Source: a virus. From it: a stretch of DNA of 23,321 bases. The position numbers and the translations under genes were made by a program. This document shows, in pieces, positions 8,724 to 15,793 of this stretch (position 1 is the first letter of the stretch; every line of letters starts with the position of its first letter). The stretch is from IMG/VR virus record IMGVR_UViG_3300049001_000013, positions 1-23,321 of that record; one strand, given 5' to 3'. A model generated the notes under the pieces. The model was not told the origin of the DNA. It did not search any database and worked only from the letters and a program-made list of their open reading frames with translations.

Positions 8724-9056
8724 AATCGGATGAGCCGCGCGGATCGCTGAAGCGGTCGAGCGCCGTGTTGTTGCCGCTGCTCGGTGCGGGCGCGATAACG
8801 AGTGCGCGCCGGGTCCGCTATCCGCGTCGTCAGCGCACTTGATCGCGCGACTAAACCCTTAGCCGCCGTCTGATGATCGCATCCATATTGGAGCAATCGC
8901 TCGGCCGAGCACCTTGTGCGGCGACCGCCTGGCGCTAGGCTAGCGGCTAATAGTTCGGACGTGGTTTCAAGGGTGTGCGCGGAATATTTGCGTTTTTCGA
9001 TGTTGACGACGTCATCCTGAATCGCGCATGCGGCGCCACAAGGGGGAAGTATTCCA
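8724..9056. other. Intergenic region between divergent DUF2460 and zinc-ribbon genes
   Basis: This 333-base stretch separates a minus-strand tail gene from the plus-strand cargo pair. No convincing ORF is seen. It should hold the promoter of the plus-strand pair and possibly a new start point for the downstream tail genes. A TTGACG at 9003-9008 resembles a -35 box for the plus strand, but no good -10 lies at standard spacing, so no promoter is called. Confidence 0.3.
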
Positions 9057-9224
9057 ATGGCTCAGATTTCATGTCCGCAATGCCGGAGCGTGACGCCGCG
9101 CGCAGGATTCGGGTGCCTTAAGATCGCGATAGCTATTGTGTTCTTTCCCATCGGTCTGCTGATCCTGTTGACGGGTCGCAAGCCAACCGCTTGCCGCCAA
9201 TGCAATTTCCTTTTCACGACCTGA
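9057..9224 (+). CDS. Small zinc-ribbon membrane protein (55 aa), cargo gene
   Basis: The 55-residue product has a CPQC pair at residues 6-9 and a CRQC pair at residues 46-49, enclosing one hydrophobic segment (about residues 22-39, IAIAIVFFPIGLLILLTG). Paired C-x-x-C motifs on either side of a membrane-type helix recall LITAF/BRI3-like small zinc-binding membrane proteins, where the two knuckles form one metal site. The function is unknown. A purine-rich GGGGGAAG ribosome site lies 7 bases upstream of the ATG. It is encoded against the surrounding tail genes and is followed, 88 bases on, by the secreted-protein gene on the same strand, so the two may form a cargo operon. Confidence 0.7.
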   Translation: MAQISCPQCRSVTPRAGFGCLKIAIAIVFFPIGLLILLTGRKPTACRQCNFLFTT

Positions 9225-9312
9225 TCCGACCCGCTGTCGGGCGTCTCGAACAGCGCTCATTGGCCCTGATGCCAAGCTGCGTTCACGGTTAAGTCAGCCG
9301 GAGGAGAGTCAA

Positions 9313-10053
9313 ATGTTAAAGTGGATGATCGCGCCGATCGCGCTAGCCATGGTCGCGACGCCGGCTGCAGCTGACAATAAGGACAAAAAAGAAAACGCGG
9401 CGGCGGTTGCGGCAATCAAGGCCCGATCCGACCAGCTCCGCCAAGACCCCGCATCCAGAAAGTGCCTCGGCATGGACGCCGTGACCTGCCTTGCGACCTT
9501 GAGCTTTGGCGTCTTGGTCACGACCGAACCGGTTTGGATGAGCGGCGGCTTCAAGCTTCCGAAGCCGGTCGAGCACGATATCGACGGACGCCCCATCTCG
9601 CAATTGATGGAGTTCCTGGTCCAGTTTGGATCGCGCGACAGGGACATCTTCGGGCCGAACGTATTGCGCGCGCAGATTTATTTGGCAGACGGAGAACACG
9701 TTAGCAGCGTGAAATTTTTCCTGAAGCACGCCCCATTGCTGGCTAGCACCCAATCGGATTGGGACAACACGCACATATTCGAACTCGCTACCGCGGTCCT
9801 TGGGCCGGCATGTGTTGGGACTGACCGTCTGGCCTTCTACCGCCAATATGACGCGATGCAGAAACAGCGGGCAAGCCGGGAAGAGTACAGGGAAACGCCT
9901 TCGGGCCCGAGCGGCTCGTCCGGCATGTTCGGCGATATCGAAATGTGCGGCGTCAGCATGATGGCAGGGTCGATCGCTGGCGTATCCCCAAGTACGGGCT
10001 CGTACGGAGGCTCTTCGATTTCATTCGAAATGCCCTTCAGAGCCAAGCGCTAG
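9313..10053 (+). CDS. Secreted protein of unknown function, cargo gene inside the tail cluster
   Basis: This is a 246-residue protein. The N-terminus (MLKWMIAPIALAMVATPAAA followed by DNKDKKE) is a textbook Sec signal peptide with cleavage expected after residue 20. The mature part is mixed charged/hydrophobic, has four to five Cys (around residues 51, 60, 168 and 215) that could form disulfides in the periplasm, and ends in a Ser/Gly-rich tail. I do not recognise the family. GGAGGAGAG lies just upstream of the ATG. It runs opposite to the tail genes and its TAG overlaps the tape-measure TAG on the other strand (shared CTAG at 10050-10053). Location and orientation suggest a 'moron' expressed from its own promoter in the lysogen; envelope modification or superinfection exclusion are possible roles, but nothing in the sequence shows either. 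Confidence 0.78.
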   Translation: MLKWMIAPIALAMVATPAAADNKDKKENAAAVAAIKARSDQLRQDPASRKCLGMDAVTCLATLSFGVLVTTEPVWMSGGFKLPKPVEHDIDGRPISQLMEFLVQFGSRDRDIFGPNVLRAQIYLADGEHVSSVKFFLKHAPLLASTQSDWDNTHIFELATAVLGPACVGTDRLAFYRQYDAMQKQRASREEYRETPSGPSGSSGMFGDIEMCGVSMMAGSIAGVSPSTGSYGGSSISFEMPFRAKR

Positions 10054-13000
10054 CCCGGCAGAGAGAAGCCGAGCTTGCCCTCGCGGTGTGCCATCTTCAT
10101 GGCCTTGGCGAAGGCGTTTCGGTTGGCGATGATCTGCGCTTCCGACAGGCCGCGCGCCGTGTGGTCGTGATAATGGAAGCCACCACCCGACGAGCCGGCG
10201 CCATCGTTCGCCGCAGCGGGCGCGTTGCTGTTGGCGCCGCGGCCGAACCCCAGCGGGGGGACGCCGAACTTCGGCATTGATGCGAACAGTCCCATCACGT
10301 TGCGCCAGCCGCCGGCTTGGTCTGCCGGGATGATGGTCTCGCCCTTGTGCAGATACCCTAACCCATCGCTGCTCAGGTTGTAGGCCCCGACGTCGAACAT
10401 CGCACCCGCGCCGTACCCTGCCGCAAGGGCCGCCATAGTCGCGCCAAAAGCCGGCGCCGTGGTGTTCAGAGGGAAAGGCGCCGCCGCCATCGACGCGGTG
10501 CCGCCAGCGCCGGCCTTCGCGGACTCCGCTCTAACGGTCGATGCCGTTTCAGTTTTCAACAAGCCAATCTTGGTCGCGAGGGCGATCATTTCCTGCGATA
10601 GCCATTTTTCCAGTATCTTGGCGATCATGTCGCCGATCGCCTGCTGAACGGTTTGCCACAGCCCCTTGATGGTCGCGGCGAAACCCTGCTGCAGGGTGAC
10701 CATCTTTGCGATGCCCTGCGCCCAGCCTGCGGCGATCTGATTGATCGCCTGGCGTTCGATCTGAGTCCGCTGCAGTGCCGCCTTCCGGGTGTTTTCGTTG
10801 ACCCGGAGCTGATGCTGTTGGTTGAGTTGCTCGATCTTGGCATTTTGAGCCGTGATCAGATCAGGACTGGTGGTCGGGTCGGCCTTGAGAAGGTCGAGCT
10901 TACGGGTCAATTCGCCGCTATCGATATTGTATCGATCATCTTCGAATTTCTTCTGCTGCTGGAGCAACTGAGCATCGCTCATCAAGCCCATCTGGTTGAG
11001 AAATTCGGCTTGAGCCTGGGCGTCATCAACCTCACCGTGCCGCATGTCGGCGACATGTTTGAAATAATCGTCTTGAATCCGCCGGCGCTCATCGGCCTCG
11101 CGACGCAGATACTCGGTGATCTGGTGCTCGGTATCCAGCGCCTGCTTTAAGTTCTCACCGTAGCGTTGCTTAGTCACGTCGATTATCTGCTGACCGATTT
11201 TCTTTTCTTCGTCGAGGTTGCCGTGCGCCGCGTCGAGCTGCTTGCGCAGGCTGGTGACCTTGGCTTGGAATTCCTCCTCATGCATGGCGATGCTGGTTTC
11301 GGTCGCCTTGCGCTTGACGGCCGTCTCCTCGCTCTTGGACATTTTCACCGTGTCGAGGATGTTCTGCCAGTAGGCGTGCTCCTCCTGGAGCGACATCTGC
11401 CGGACCTTTCCTTCGGCGTTGGCTTCGTCCTGGATGGCGAGCTTCTTTTCGTCGAGTGCCGTTTGCCACTCGTTCATCCGGCTTTGCGGCTTCGCTGCAC
11501 CGCCGCCGGCACCGCGACCCGGGCTCGGTGTTGGCGGCGGCGGCGGCGGCGGCGGGGGCGGCGGGGCGGTGACGCCGGTGTCGGGCGGCGGCGGTGTCTT
11601 GTTCTGAATGCCGGCAAGCATCCCGGGCGCGTTCTTCTGCAGGGCCTGCGCCGCGCGGAGATAGCCTTGGGCCTGCTCGCTTGCCTTCTTGGCGTCGCCG
11701 ACGATCTGGGCGCCGCGCCGGCGCACGGTGGCGTCGATGTCCGCAAGCCCCTTATCCCAGTCGGAGGCGATCGAGCCCCAGCGGAGCGTCAGCGCGTCAT
11801 AGGCCACCTGGCCGAACAGTTGGAATGTCTTCTTGATGGTCTCGATGCCCAAGCCGGCGAAGTCGAACGCCTCCTTCAACTTGCCCCACCAGTCGAGCGC
11901 ATAGCCGGCGATCAGGTCGAATTCGATCTTGAAGCCGATCGCGAGCGCGACGATAGCGGCGACCACCGTCTTGATCGCGGTGATCACGACGTTCATTACA
12001 GTATGCTGGATTTCAGACCAGTTCAGCCCACCCGCGCCGCTGATTTGCCAAAGGTCCGCAAAGGCCGTGCCGAGCGTGTTGATGATCTCGCCGACGCCCT
12101 CGATAGCACCGCTCAACAGGTCGAAAATCGTTTTGACCAGGCCGCCGCTGGCATAGCTCTGCGTGAAAGCCTTGGCGAGCTCGTTGAAGCGGTCGACGAT
12201 CTCGGTCGCCACCGGCGCGAGCGCCGCGGTCAGGGTCTGGGTGACGCCGGTCCAGGCGATCTGCGCCTCGTTGACCGACTCCCCCAATTTCGTACCGCTG
12301 GCGACCGCGCCATCATTGGCGGCGCCATAGGCATCGGTCTTCTGCGCCAGCGCGTCGATTGCCGCGCCACCTTGGTTCAGGAAGGGGATCGTCTCGGCGC
12401 CGGCCTGGCCCATCAGCTTGATCGCCATCGCAGTCTTTTGCGGGCCGTCGGCGGTCTTGGCGAACTTGTCGGCGACTGTGGTCAGAATCGTCATCTGATC
12501 CGATCCGGCCTTGATGTCGATGCCGAGGTTCTTGAATGCGTTTGGACTCTGCTTGAAATTCTTGTCCAGTGCGGCGGTGCTTTGCGACAGCTTGGTGAAG
12601 TCGGTGCCGGTCGCCTGCGCCATCGCCTGCAACTGTTGTACTTCGTGCGTCGACATGCCGAGCTGCTTCGACAGCACGCTGACCTTCTCGGACGATTCCC
12701 CCATTGCTACGATGGCCTGGGCAGCCTGTTTGCCCGCTTCATACAGTTCGCCTGCGACTCCCGCCGCGCCTTTGATCCCTTCGACGAGCTTGCCGAACCC
12801 GCTTTTGCCCTCGCCAGACTTGGCGGCCATTTCCTGCAGCGCCGTACTGTTTTGCTTCAACGCGCCGGTCACTTCGTTCAAGCCGGCGACGATCTCCTGC
12901 GGCTTCAGCCCGTGCATGCTGGCGGCCAGCGCGTCCATCGACTGGACGCTACGCTCGACCGCGCCGCGCATCCCGGCAAAGCCTTCGCTCATACTGTCCG

Positions 13001-13112
13001 CGGCACCCTGGACAGCGCTCTTCAGCTCGCCCAGGTCGCCGCGGACCTCCTGCAAGCCCGCTTCCACTCCGGATGTGTCGGCCGTGATCCGGATGGAAAC
13101 GGTATCGCTCAT
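10050..13112 (-). CDS. Tail tape measure protein
   Basis: Starting at the ATG at 13112 (MSDTVSIRITADTSGVEAGL), the product is 1020 residues; an in-frame ATG 11 codons earlier lacks a ribosome site, whereas AAGGA precedes 13112 and the start overlaps the stop of the frameshifted chaperone as ATGA. The N-terminus has the D-T-S-G-x-E-x-G-L pattern of phage tape measures and is followed by long helical repeats. A hydrophobic stretch lies at about residues 375-410. Residues about 505-530 are proline-rich, including eleven consecutive prolines. A charged coiled-coil region at about 550-790 follows, then a Gly/Ala-rich C-terminus ending in a His-rich F-H-Y-H-D-H segment. The protein sets tail length and is ejected with DNA. 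With about 1000 residues it is far longer than GTA tape measures, pointing to a full-size siphovirus tail. Confidence 0.92.
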   Translation of the reverse strand: MSDTVSIRITADTSGVEAGLQEVRGDLGELKSAVQGAADSMSEGFAGMRGAVERSVQSMDALAASMHGLKPQEIVAGLNEVTGALKQNSTALQEMAAKSGEGKSGFGKLVEGIKGAAGVAGELYEAGKQAAQAIVAMGESSEKVSVLSKQLGMSTHEVQQLQAMAQATGTDFTKLSQSTAALDKNFKQSPNAFKNLGIDIKAGSDQMTILTTVADKFAKTADGPQKTAMAIKLMGQAGAETIPFLNQGGAAIDALAQKTDAYGAANDGAVASGTKLGESVNEAQIAWTGVTQTLTAALAPVATEIVDRFNELAKAFTQSYASGGLVKTIFDLLSGAIEGVGEIINTLGTAFADLWQISGAGGLNWSEIQHTVMNVVITAIKTVVAAIVALAIGFKIEFDLIAGYALDWWGKLKEAFDFAGLGIETIKKTFQLFGQVAYDALTLRWGSIASDWDKGLADIDATVRRRGAQIVGDAKKASEQAQGYLRAAQALQKNAPGMLAGIQNKTPPPPDTGVTAPPPPPPPPPPPTPSPGRGAGGGAAKPQSRMNEWQTALDEKKLAIQDEANAEGKVRQMSLQEEHAYWQNILDTVKMSKSEETAVKRKATETSIAMHEEEFQAKVTSLRKQLDAAHGNLDEEKKIGQQIIDVTKQRYGENLKQALDTEHQITEYLRREADERRRIQDDYFKHVADMRHGEVDDAQAQAEFLNQMGLMSDAQLLQQQKKFEDDRYNIDSGELTRKLDLLKADPTTSPDLITAQNAKIEQLNQQHQLRVNENTRKAALQRTQIERQAINQIAAGWAQGIAKMVTLQQGFAATIKGLWQTVQQAIGDMIAKILEKWLSQEMIALATKIGLLKTETASTVRAESAKAGAGGTASMAAAPFPLNTTAPAFGATMAALAAGYGAGAMFDVGAYNLSSDGLGYLHKGETIIPADQAGGWRNVMGLFASMPKFGVPPLGFGRGANSNAPAAANDGAGSSGGGFHYHDHTARGLSEAQIIANRNAFAKAMKMAHREGKLGFSLPG
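11533..11568. repeat. GGC-rich simple sequence encoding the polyproline tract
   Basis: A (GGC)n-type run on the plus strand encodes consecutive prolines on the minus strand within the tape measure gene. Such tracts are prone to unit gain or loss, which here would change linker length in frame. Confidence 0.6.
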
Positions 13113-13495
13113 GACATGTCCTTCAGTCTCTGGAGTATTGCGCACGACGCCGCCGTCGTGTCGCCGCCGGCGACGGGCATCGCGACCTCGGCGGAAAGCC
13201 GCGCGAGCGTGGGCTGGGTCGACGAGAGTTCACGTGCCTCGGCCGTTTTAGCGTCGTCGCCGGGGATCAGGTCGACCCCCAGCGCACGCGCGATCGCAAC
13301 CGCCGCGATATTGAGCGGAGGGCCGGTTCGCCGCCAGGTCTGATGCTGGGCATCGACATCGGCCAGCCCCCAATCGCGTTCGATCGCGGCTTTCGATCCA
13401 CCTTCGATTCCAGCGGCGATCAGGTCGTGGACGAGGTCGGCAAGTCCGTGCTCGAGGCTCCCTCCGGCGCCGGCGCCGAGGGAGCCGTCGCTTCC
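13109..13495 (-). CDS. Tail assembly chaperone, -1 frameshift extension (G-T-like ORF2)
   Basis: The -1 frame relative to the chaperone ORF is open from 13519 to a TGA at 13111-13109. It encodes a coherent protein: after the slip it reads GSDGSLGAGAGG, then ADLVHDLIAAGIEGG, and continues through a W-G-L-A-D...T-W-R-R-T-G-P-P-L-N-I-A segment to LQRLKDMS. No ATG, GTG or TTG occurs in this frame before a very late ATG near 13180, so independent initiation is unlikely. The start of the tape measure gene overlaps its stop as ATGA. In lambda-like phages the tail chaperone is made as a short form and a frameshifted long form (G and G-T) immediately upstream of the tape measure gene, which is exactly the position here. 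The long form would be about 228 residues (100 + 128). The feature covers the part read after a slip at the G run. Confidence 0.75.
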   Translation of the reverse strand, partial: GSDGSLGAGAGGSLEHGLADLVHDLIAAGIEGGSKAAIERDWGLADVDAQHQTWRRTGPPLNIAAVAIARALGVDLIPGDDAKTAEARELSSTQPTLARLSAEVAMPVAGGDTTAASCAILQRLKDMS

Positions 13496-13794
13496 CCCTT
13501 GCGCTTGAGTCCCGATTCCTCACTCAGATCCAGGAACGCGGTTTGCAGCCCAACGAACTCGTCCATCGACACGTTCGCCTCGAGATGATCGGCGGTCAGT
13601 ATTGGATCGATCTTCACCAGCCCGATCGACAGCACGTTGAGCAGATCGACGGCGGAATCCATCAGGTCGGACAGCGATCCGTTGCCGTCGGTCTTGCGCT
13701 GGATATTGTCGATAAAGGGCGCGGCTCGGCGCAGTTCGCCGAGCTTGTAGGGCGCGATCGCGAAATCACGCCCCAGGATGTGGATAGTCGCCAT
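13420..13794 (-). CDS. Tail assembly chaperone, short form (G-like ORF1)
   Basis: This is a 124-residue acidic/hydrophobic protein beginning MATIHILGRDFAIAPYKLGE, with helical character and a Ser/Pro/Ala-rich end. By position, between the tail tube and tape measure genes, it corresponds to the tail assembly chaperone that coats the tape measure before tube polymerisation. The ATG at 13794 is one base beyond the tail-tube stop codon. The final 25 codons overlap the -1 frame extension, and a G5 run in AAG-GGG-GAA at codons 99-101 is the best slip site. The family is not recognised from motifs alone, so the call rests on context, size and the frameshift arrangement. Confidence 0.75.
   Translation of the reverse strand: MATIHILGRDFAIAPYKLGELRRAAPFIDNIQRKTDGNGSLSDLMDSAVDLLNVLSIGLVKIDPILTADHLEANVSMDEFVGLQTAFLDLSEESGLKRKGEATAPSAPAPEGASSTDLPTSSTT
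13492..13500 (-). promoter_or_regulatory. Candidate -1 ribosomal slippery site
   Basis: On the minus strand the chaperone codons AAG-GGG-GAA contain five consecutive G. A P-site tRNA on GGG can move back one base and still pair with GGG. It is not a perfect X-XXY-YYZ heptamer because the next codon is GAA. It lies inside the only window where a -1 slip can work: after the -1 frame TGA at 13522-13520 and before the chaperone TGA at 13422-13420. A GC-rich stretch follows that could fold. Confidence 0.5.
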
Positions 13795-13795
13795 A

Positions 13796-14557
13796 TTACT
13801 GCGCCGACCCCCACTTCAGCACGTTGCCCGACGGATCGGCGAATGCCGAGAAATCGAGCTCCGGGATCATGAAGTCGTCGACCTTGGTCTGCAGCGCCAG
13901 TTTGTTCGACACGCAAGCAAACAAGGTCAATGCCAGCCCGTTGCCGCCCAGCTGGTTGAAGAAATCGGCGCGGAAGGTCGGCGCCTGGCCCATCTGGATG
14001 TTCTGTACGACGGAGGTCTTCGCCACGGTCGACGTCGCGGTATAACTGTAGTTGATGAAGACTACCTTGCCGGTATCGGCGGTGGCGAACAGATACGCGC
14101 CGGCGGTGACGCTATACTGGCCGGCGGTGGGAGCGGAGGCGACGCGAGTCATCGGATTGCCAGCGGCGTCGCGCACGCCCAGGTCGCCCGCCCAGGTACC
14201 GCTGGCGGGCACGGTCGGGGTTATCGTGAAGGGCGTCGCCGGGATCGACGCGCCCGTGACGTCGTTGACGATGCTGTACAGGCTCGACGTCACCGTCTGG
14301 CCGAAGAACAGGCTATTCATCACCGCGCCGTTGAACTGGCCGTATTTGGCCTTGCCGGTGATTTTCATCTTGCCGCGGCCGACCGCGACCGGGAACTGGT
14401 TGGAGCCATACAGCTCCTTGATGTCGCCGCTGATGTCGATCGACACTTCCTGCGTCACCGCCAGCATCAGGGGCGTGGGGTTGGCGATCGCCGCGCCCGT
14501 CGCGTCAAAGGTCGGTGTGCCCCACAGCACTCCGGCACCAAAATTGTACATGGCCAT
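13796..14557 (-). CDS. Major tail tube protein
   Basis: Starting at the ATG at 14557 (MAMYNFGAGVLWG) the protein is 253 residues, preceded by GGAG 7 bases upstream. The frame is open to 14596, but that part reads through a terminator-like hairpin. The sequence has the tail tube pattern: an early 'Q-E-V-S-I-D-I-S-G-D-I-K-E-L-Y-G-S-N-Q-F-P-V-A-V-G-R-G-K-M-x-I-T-G-K-A' type strand-rich stretch seen in TUBE-type proteins, then V-T-G-A...T-P-F-T-I-T-P-T-V-P and a C-terminal D-F-x-I-P-E-L-D-F-S-A-F-A-D. It stacks into rings forming the tail tube. The stop is one base before the chaperone start. Confidence 0.85.
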   Translation of the reverse strand: MAMYNFGAGVLWGTPTFDATGAAIANPTPLMLAVTQEVSIDISGDIKELYGSNQFPVAVGRGKMKITGKAKYGQFNGAVMNSLFFGQTVTSSLYSIVNDVTGASIPATPFTITPTVPASGTWAGDLGVRDAAGNPMTRVASAPTAGQYSVTAGAYLFATADTGKVVFINYSYTATSTVAKTSVVQNIQMGQAPTFRADFFNQLGGNGLALTLFACVSNKLALQTKVDDFMIPELDFSAFADPSGNVLKWGSAQ

Positions 14558-14570
14558 GCCAATTCTCCAA

Positions 14571-14594
14571 TAAAAAAGCCCGCAAGAAGCGGGC
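14571..14594 (-). terminator. Intrinsic terminator-like hairpin just upstream of the tail tube gene
   Basis: On the minus strand GCCCGC (14594-14589), loop TTCTT and GCGGGC (14583-14578) are followed directly by TTTTTTATT (14577-14569), with all features of a Rho-independent terminator. It lies between the small 77-residue gene and the tail tube ribosome site, leaving only 14 bases to the tube ATG. A promoter cannot fit between, so the tube transcript must read through or the hairpin must act otherwise. Confidence 0.8.
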
Positions 14595-14625
14595 ATTGGC
14601 GTTCGTGGTTGAAAGTGACTGGTAA

Positions 14626-14859
14626 CTAGGCGGCGATGAAACCCGCGCGCACGATCTGGCGCCGCTCGTCGTCGCTCAGGTCGTCGGGTGCGATAAGTAC
14701 GCCGCCCTCGACATGGATCTCCCGCTCGGTCGACAGCATGATCGCGCTGATATGGGCCGGCGCCGTGAAACGCAGCGGCCTGGGGGAAGTCGCCGGATCG
14801 CCGTCCGCCGTCGGCGTCGGGGGATCAGTATCGGCCGCGGCGAATTGCGATCGTGCCAT
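14626..14859 (-). CDS. Small phage protein of unknown function (77 aa)
   Basis: This begins MARSQFAAADTDPPTPTADG after GGAG placed 7 bases before the ATG at 14859. The N-terminal 30 residues are Pro/Asp/Thr-rich and probably disordered. The C-terminal part (FTAPAHISAIMLSTEREIHVEGGVLIAPDD and following) is predicted strand-rich and ends in a helix with IVRAGFIAA. Its position between the DUF3168 tail terminator and the tail tube is a common place for small accessory head-tail proteins. I do not recognise a named family. Confidence 0.7.
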   Translation of the reverse strand: MARSQFAAADTDPPTPTADGDPATSPRPLRFTAPAHISAIMLSTEREIHVEGGVLIAPDDLSDDERRQIVRAGFIAA

Positions 14860-14876
14860 TGGTGTCTCCGTTATCG

Positions 14877-15308
14877 TCAGGGAAGGATGATGGTGATCGG
14901 CACGATCAGCATGGCCTGACCATCCAGGTCGCCATTGTCCTTGTGGATCGTGCCGTCGATGAATGCGCGATAGGCAAGCCCGCCGAGCGTCTGCCGCGCG
15001 CCGGGCAGGGCAGGGCGAAACGCCGCCTCGATCGCGTCGAGAATTGCGTTGCTGGTTTCGGCGGGTGTCGCCGCCTGGTCCTTGCCGCCGCGGTGATAGA
15101 TGACCCAGCTGGCACGTAGGCTGTGCTTGTCGAGCTGGCCGTCGAGTGAGGCGACCGTCTCGGTACCTTCGATCTGGTAGAGCCCCGGTACCGGCGCCTT
15201 GTCCCACATCTTGAGCCGACGCGAGCGCTCGACAAAGCCTTCGCCATTGCCCCATCGAACATCGCCCAGTGCCAGCAATGCGTCGAACACCTGGTTGCGA
15301 ATGGTCAT
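14877..15308 (-). CDS. DUF3168 family tail terminator / tail completion protein
   Basis: This is a 143-residue protein starting MTIRNQVFDALLALGDV, with a central R-A-S-W-V-I-Y-H segment, 'A-I-L-D-A-I-E-A-A-F' helix and a closing I-V-P-I-T-I-I-L-P strand. This fits DUF3168 (GTA g8-like, lambda gpU-like fold), which caps the tail tube and joins it to the head. Order supports this, between the gp10-type neck protein and tail tube. The start overlaps the gp10-like stop by 4 bases (ATGA). Confidence 0.78.
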   Translation of the reverse strand: MTIRNQVFDALLALGDVRWGNGEGFVERSRRLKMWDKAPVPGLYQIEGTETVASLDGQLDKHSLRASWVIYHRGGKDQAATPAETSNAILDAIEAAFRPALPGARQTLGGLAYRAFIDGTIHKDNGDLDGQAMLIVPITIILP

Positions 15309-15793
15309 CCGATCGCCTCCTGCGCGGCGGTGATCGCCGCCAATTTCAGCGCCGCGGCGATCTCGTCCGCCTCGTCACTCAGCGCGCTTGCCAGATAGGG
15401 ACGCGCCGGAAAGCGGGATCCGGGATGATGGACCACCCGCGCGAAGACATGCTTGCCGCCCGCTGCGAAGGCGAGTGCTTTGGCCTTATCGGGCACGATG
15501 TCGTGCGGCGATGTGCTGCCACCATGTTCCAGGATCACGGCGTAACGTACACTATCGTTGACGAATACTTCACCGACGATGCTATCGCCCTTGGCCTCGA
15601 CAATGCGCTCGACCGCGCTTGCCAGCCGACCGGTGTGCGCGTTCAGCATCTGGCCGTGAAGCTTGTCGTCGATTACATGACGCTGCAGCTCGGCGGTCGC
15701 CACCGTCACCTTGGCCTCGACCGCTGCCGACACTTGCGACGATAGACGGTCGAGCCCGGCGCTCAGCGCTTCGGCATCCAGCGTCACGCTCAT
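15305..15793 (-). CDS. HK97 gp10-like head-tail joining protein
   Basis: This is a 162-residue protein. The N-terminal half is an amphipathic helix with a S-A-A-V-E-A-K-V-x-x-A-T-A-E-L-Q-R segment. A 'H-T-G-R-L-A-S-A-V' segment and 'Y-A-V-I-L-E-H-G-G-S' are the conserved core of the HK97 gp10/ gp64-type family (T-G-x-L-x-x-S ... Y-A-x-x-x-E-x-G). The C-terminal 'F-P-A-R-P-Y-L-A-S-A-L' segment is the characteristic R-P-[FY]-[LM] helix. It overlaps genes on both sides by 4 bases. Confidence 0.85.
   Translation of the reverse strand: MSVTLDAEALSAGLDRLSSQVSAAVEAKVTVATAELQRHVIDDKLHGQMLNAHTGRLASAVERIVEAKGDSIVGEVFVNDSVRYAVILEHGGSTSPHDIVPDKAKALAFAAGGKHVFARVVHHPGSRFPARPYLASALSDEADEIAAALKLAAITAAQEAIG

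Noticed and set aside
8714-8896. N-terminal extension of DUF2460 from the ATG at 8896
   Set aside because: The extra segment is Arg/Ala-rich and unlike the family; a GGAG is placed ideally for the TTG at 8713.
9003-9035. Sigma-70 promoter for the cargo pair, from TTGACG at 9003
   Set aside because: No acceptable -10 box at 16-18 base spacing, so not called.
11166-13343. 725-codon plus-strand open frame opposite the tape measure gene
   Set aside because: It is an antisense shadow of a GC-rich, well supported gene. The translation is Arg/Leu/Asp-rich without domain character.
13248-13523. 91-codon minus-strand frame (starting MRNRDSSARGKRR) overlapping the chaperone end
   Set aside because: This is the third reading frame, extremely Arg-rich. 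The -1 frame is the coherent one.
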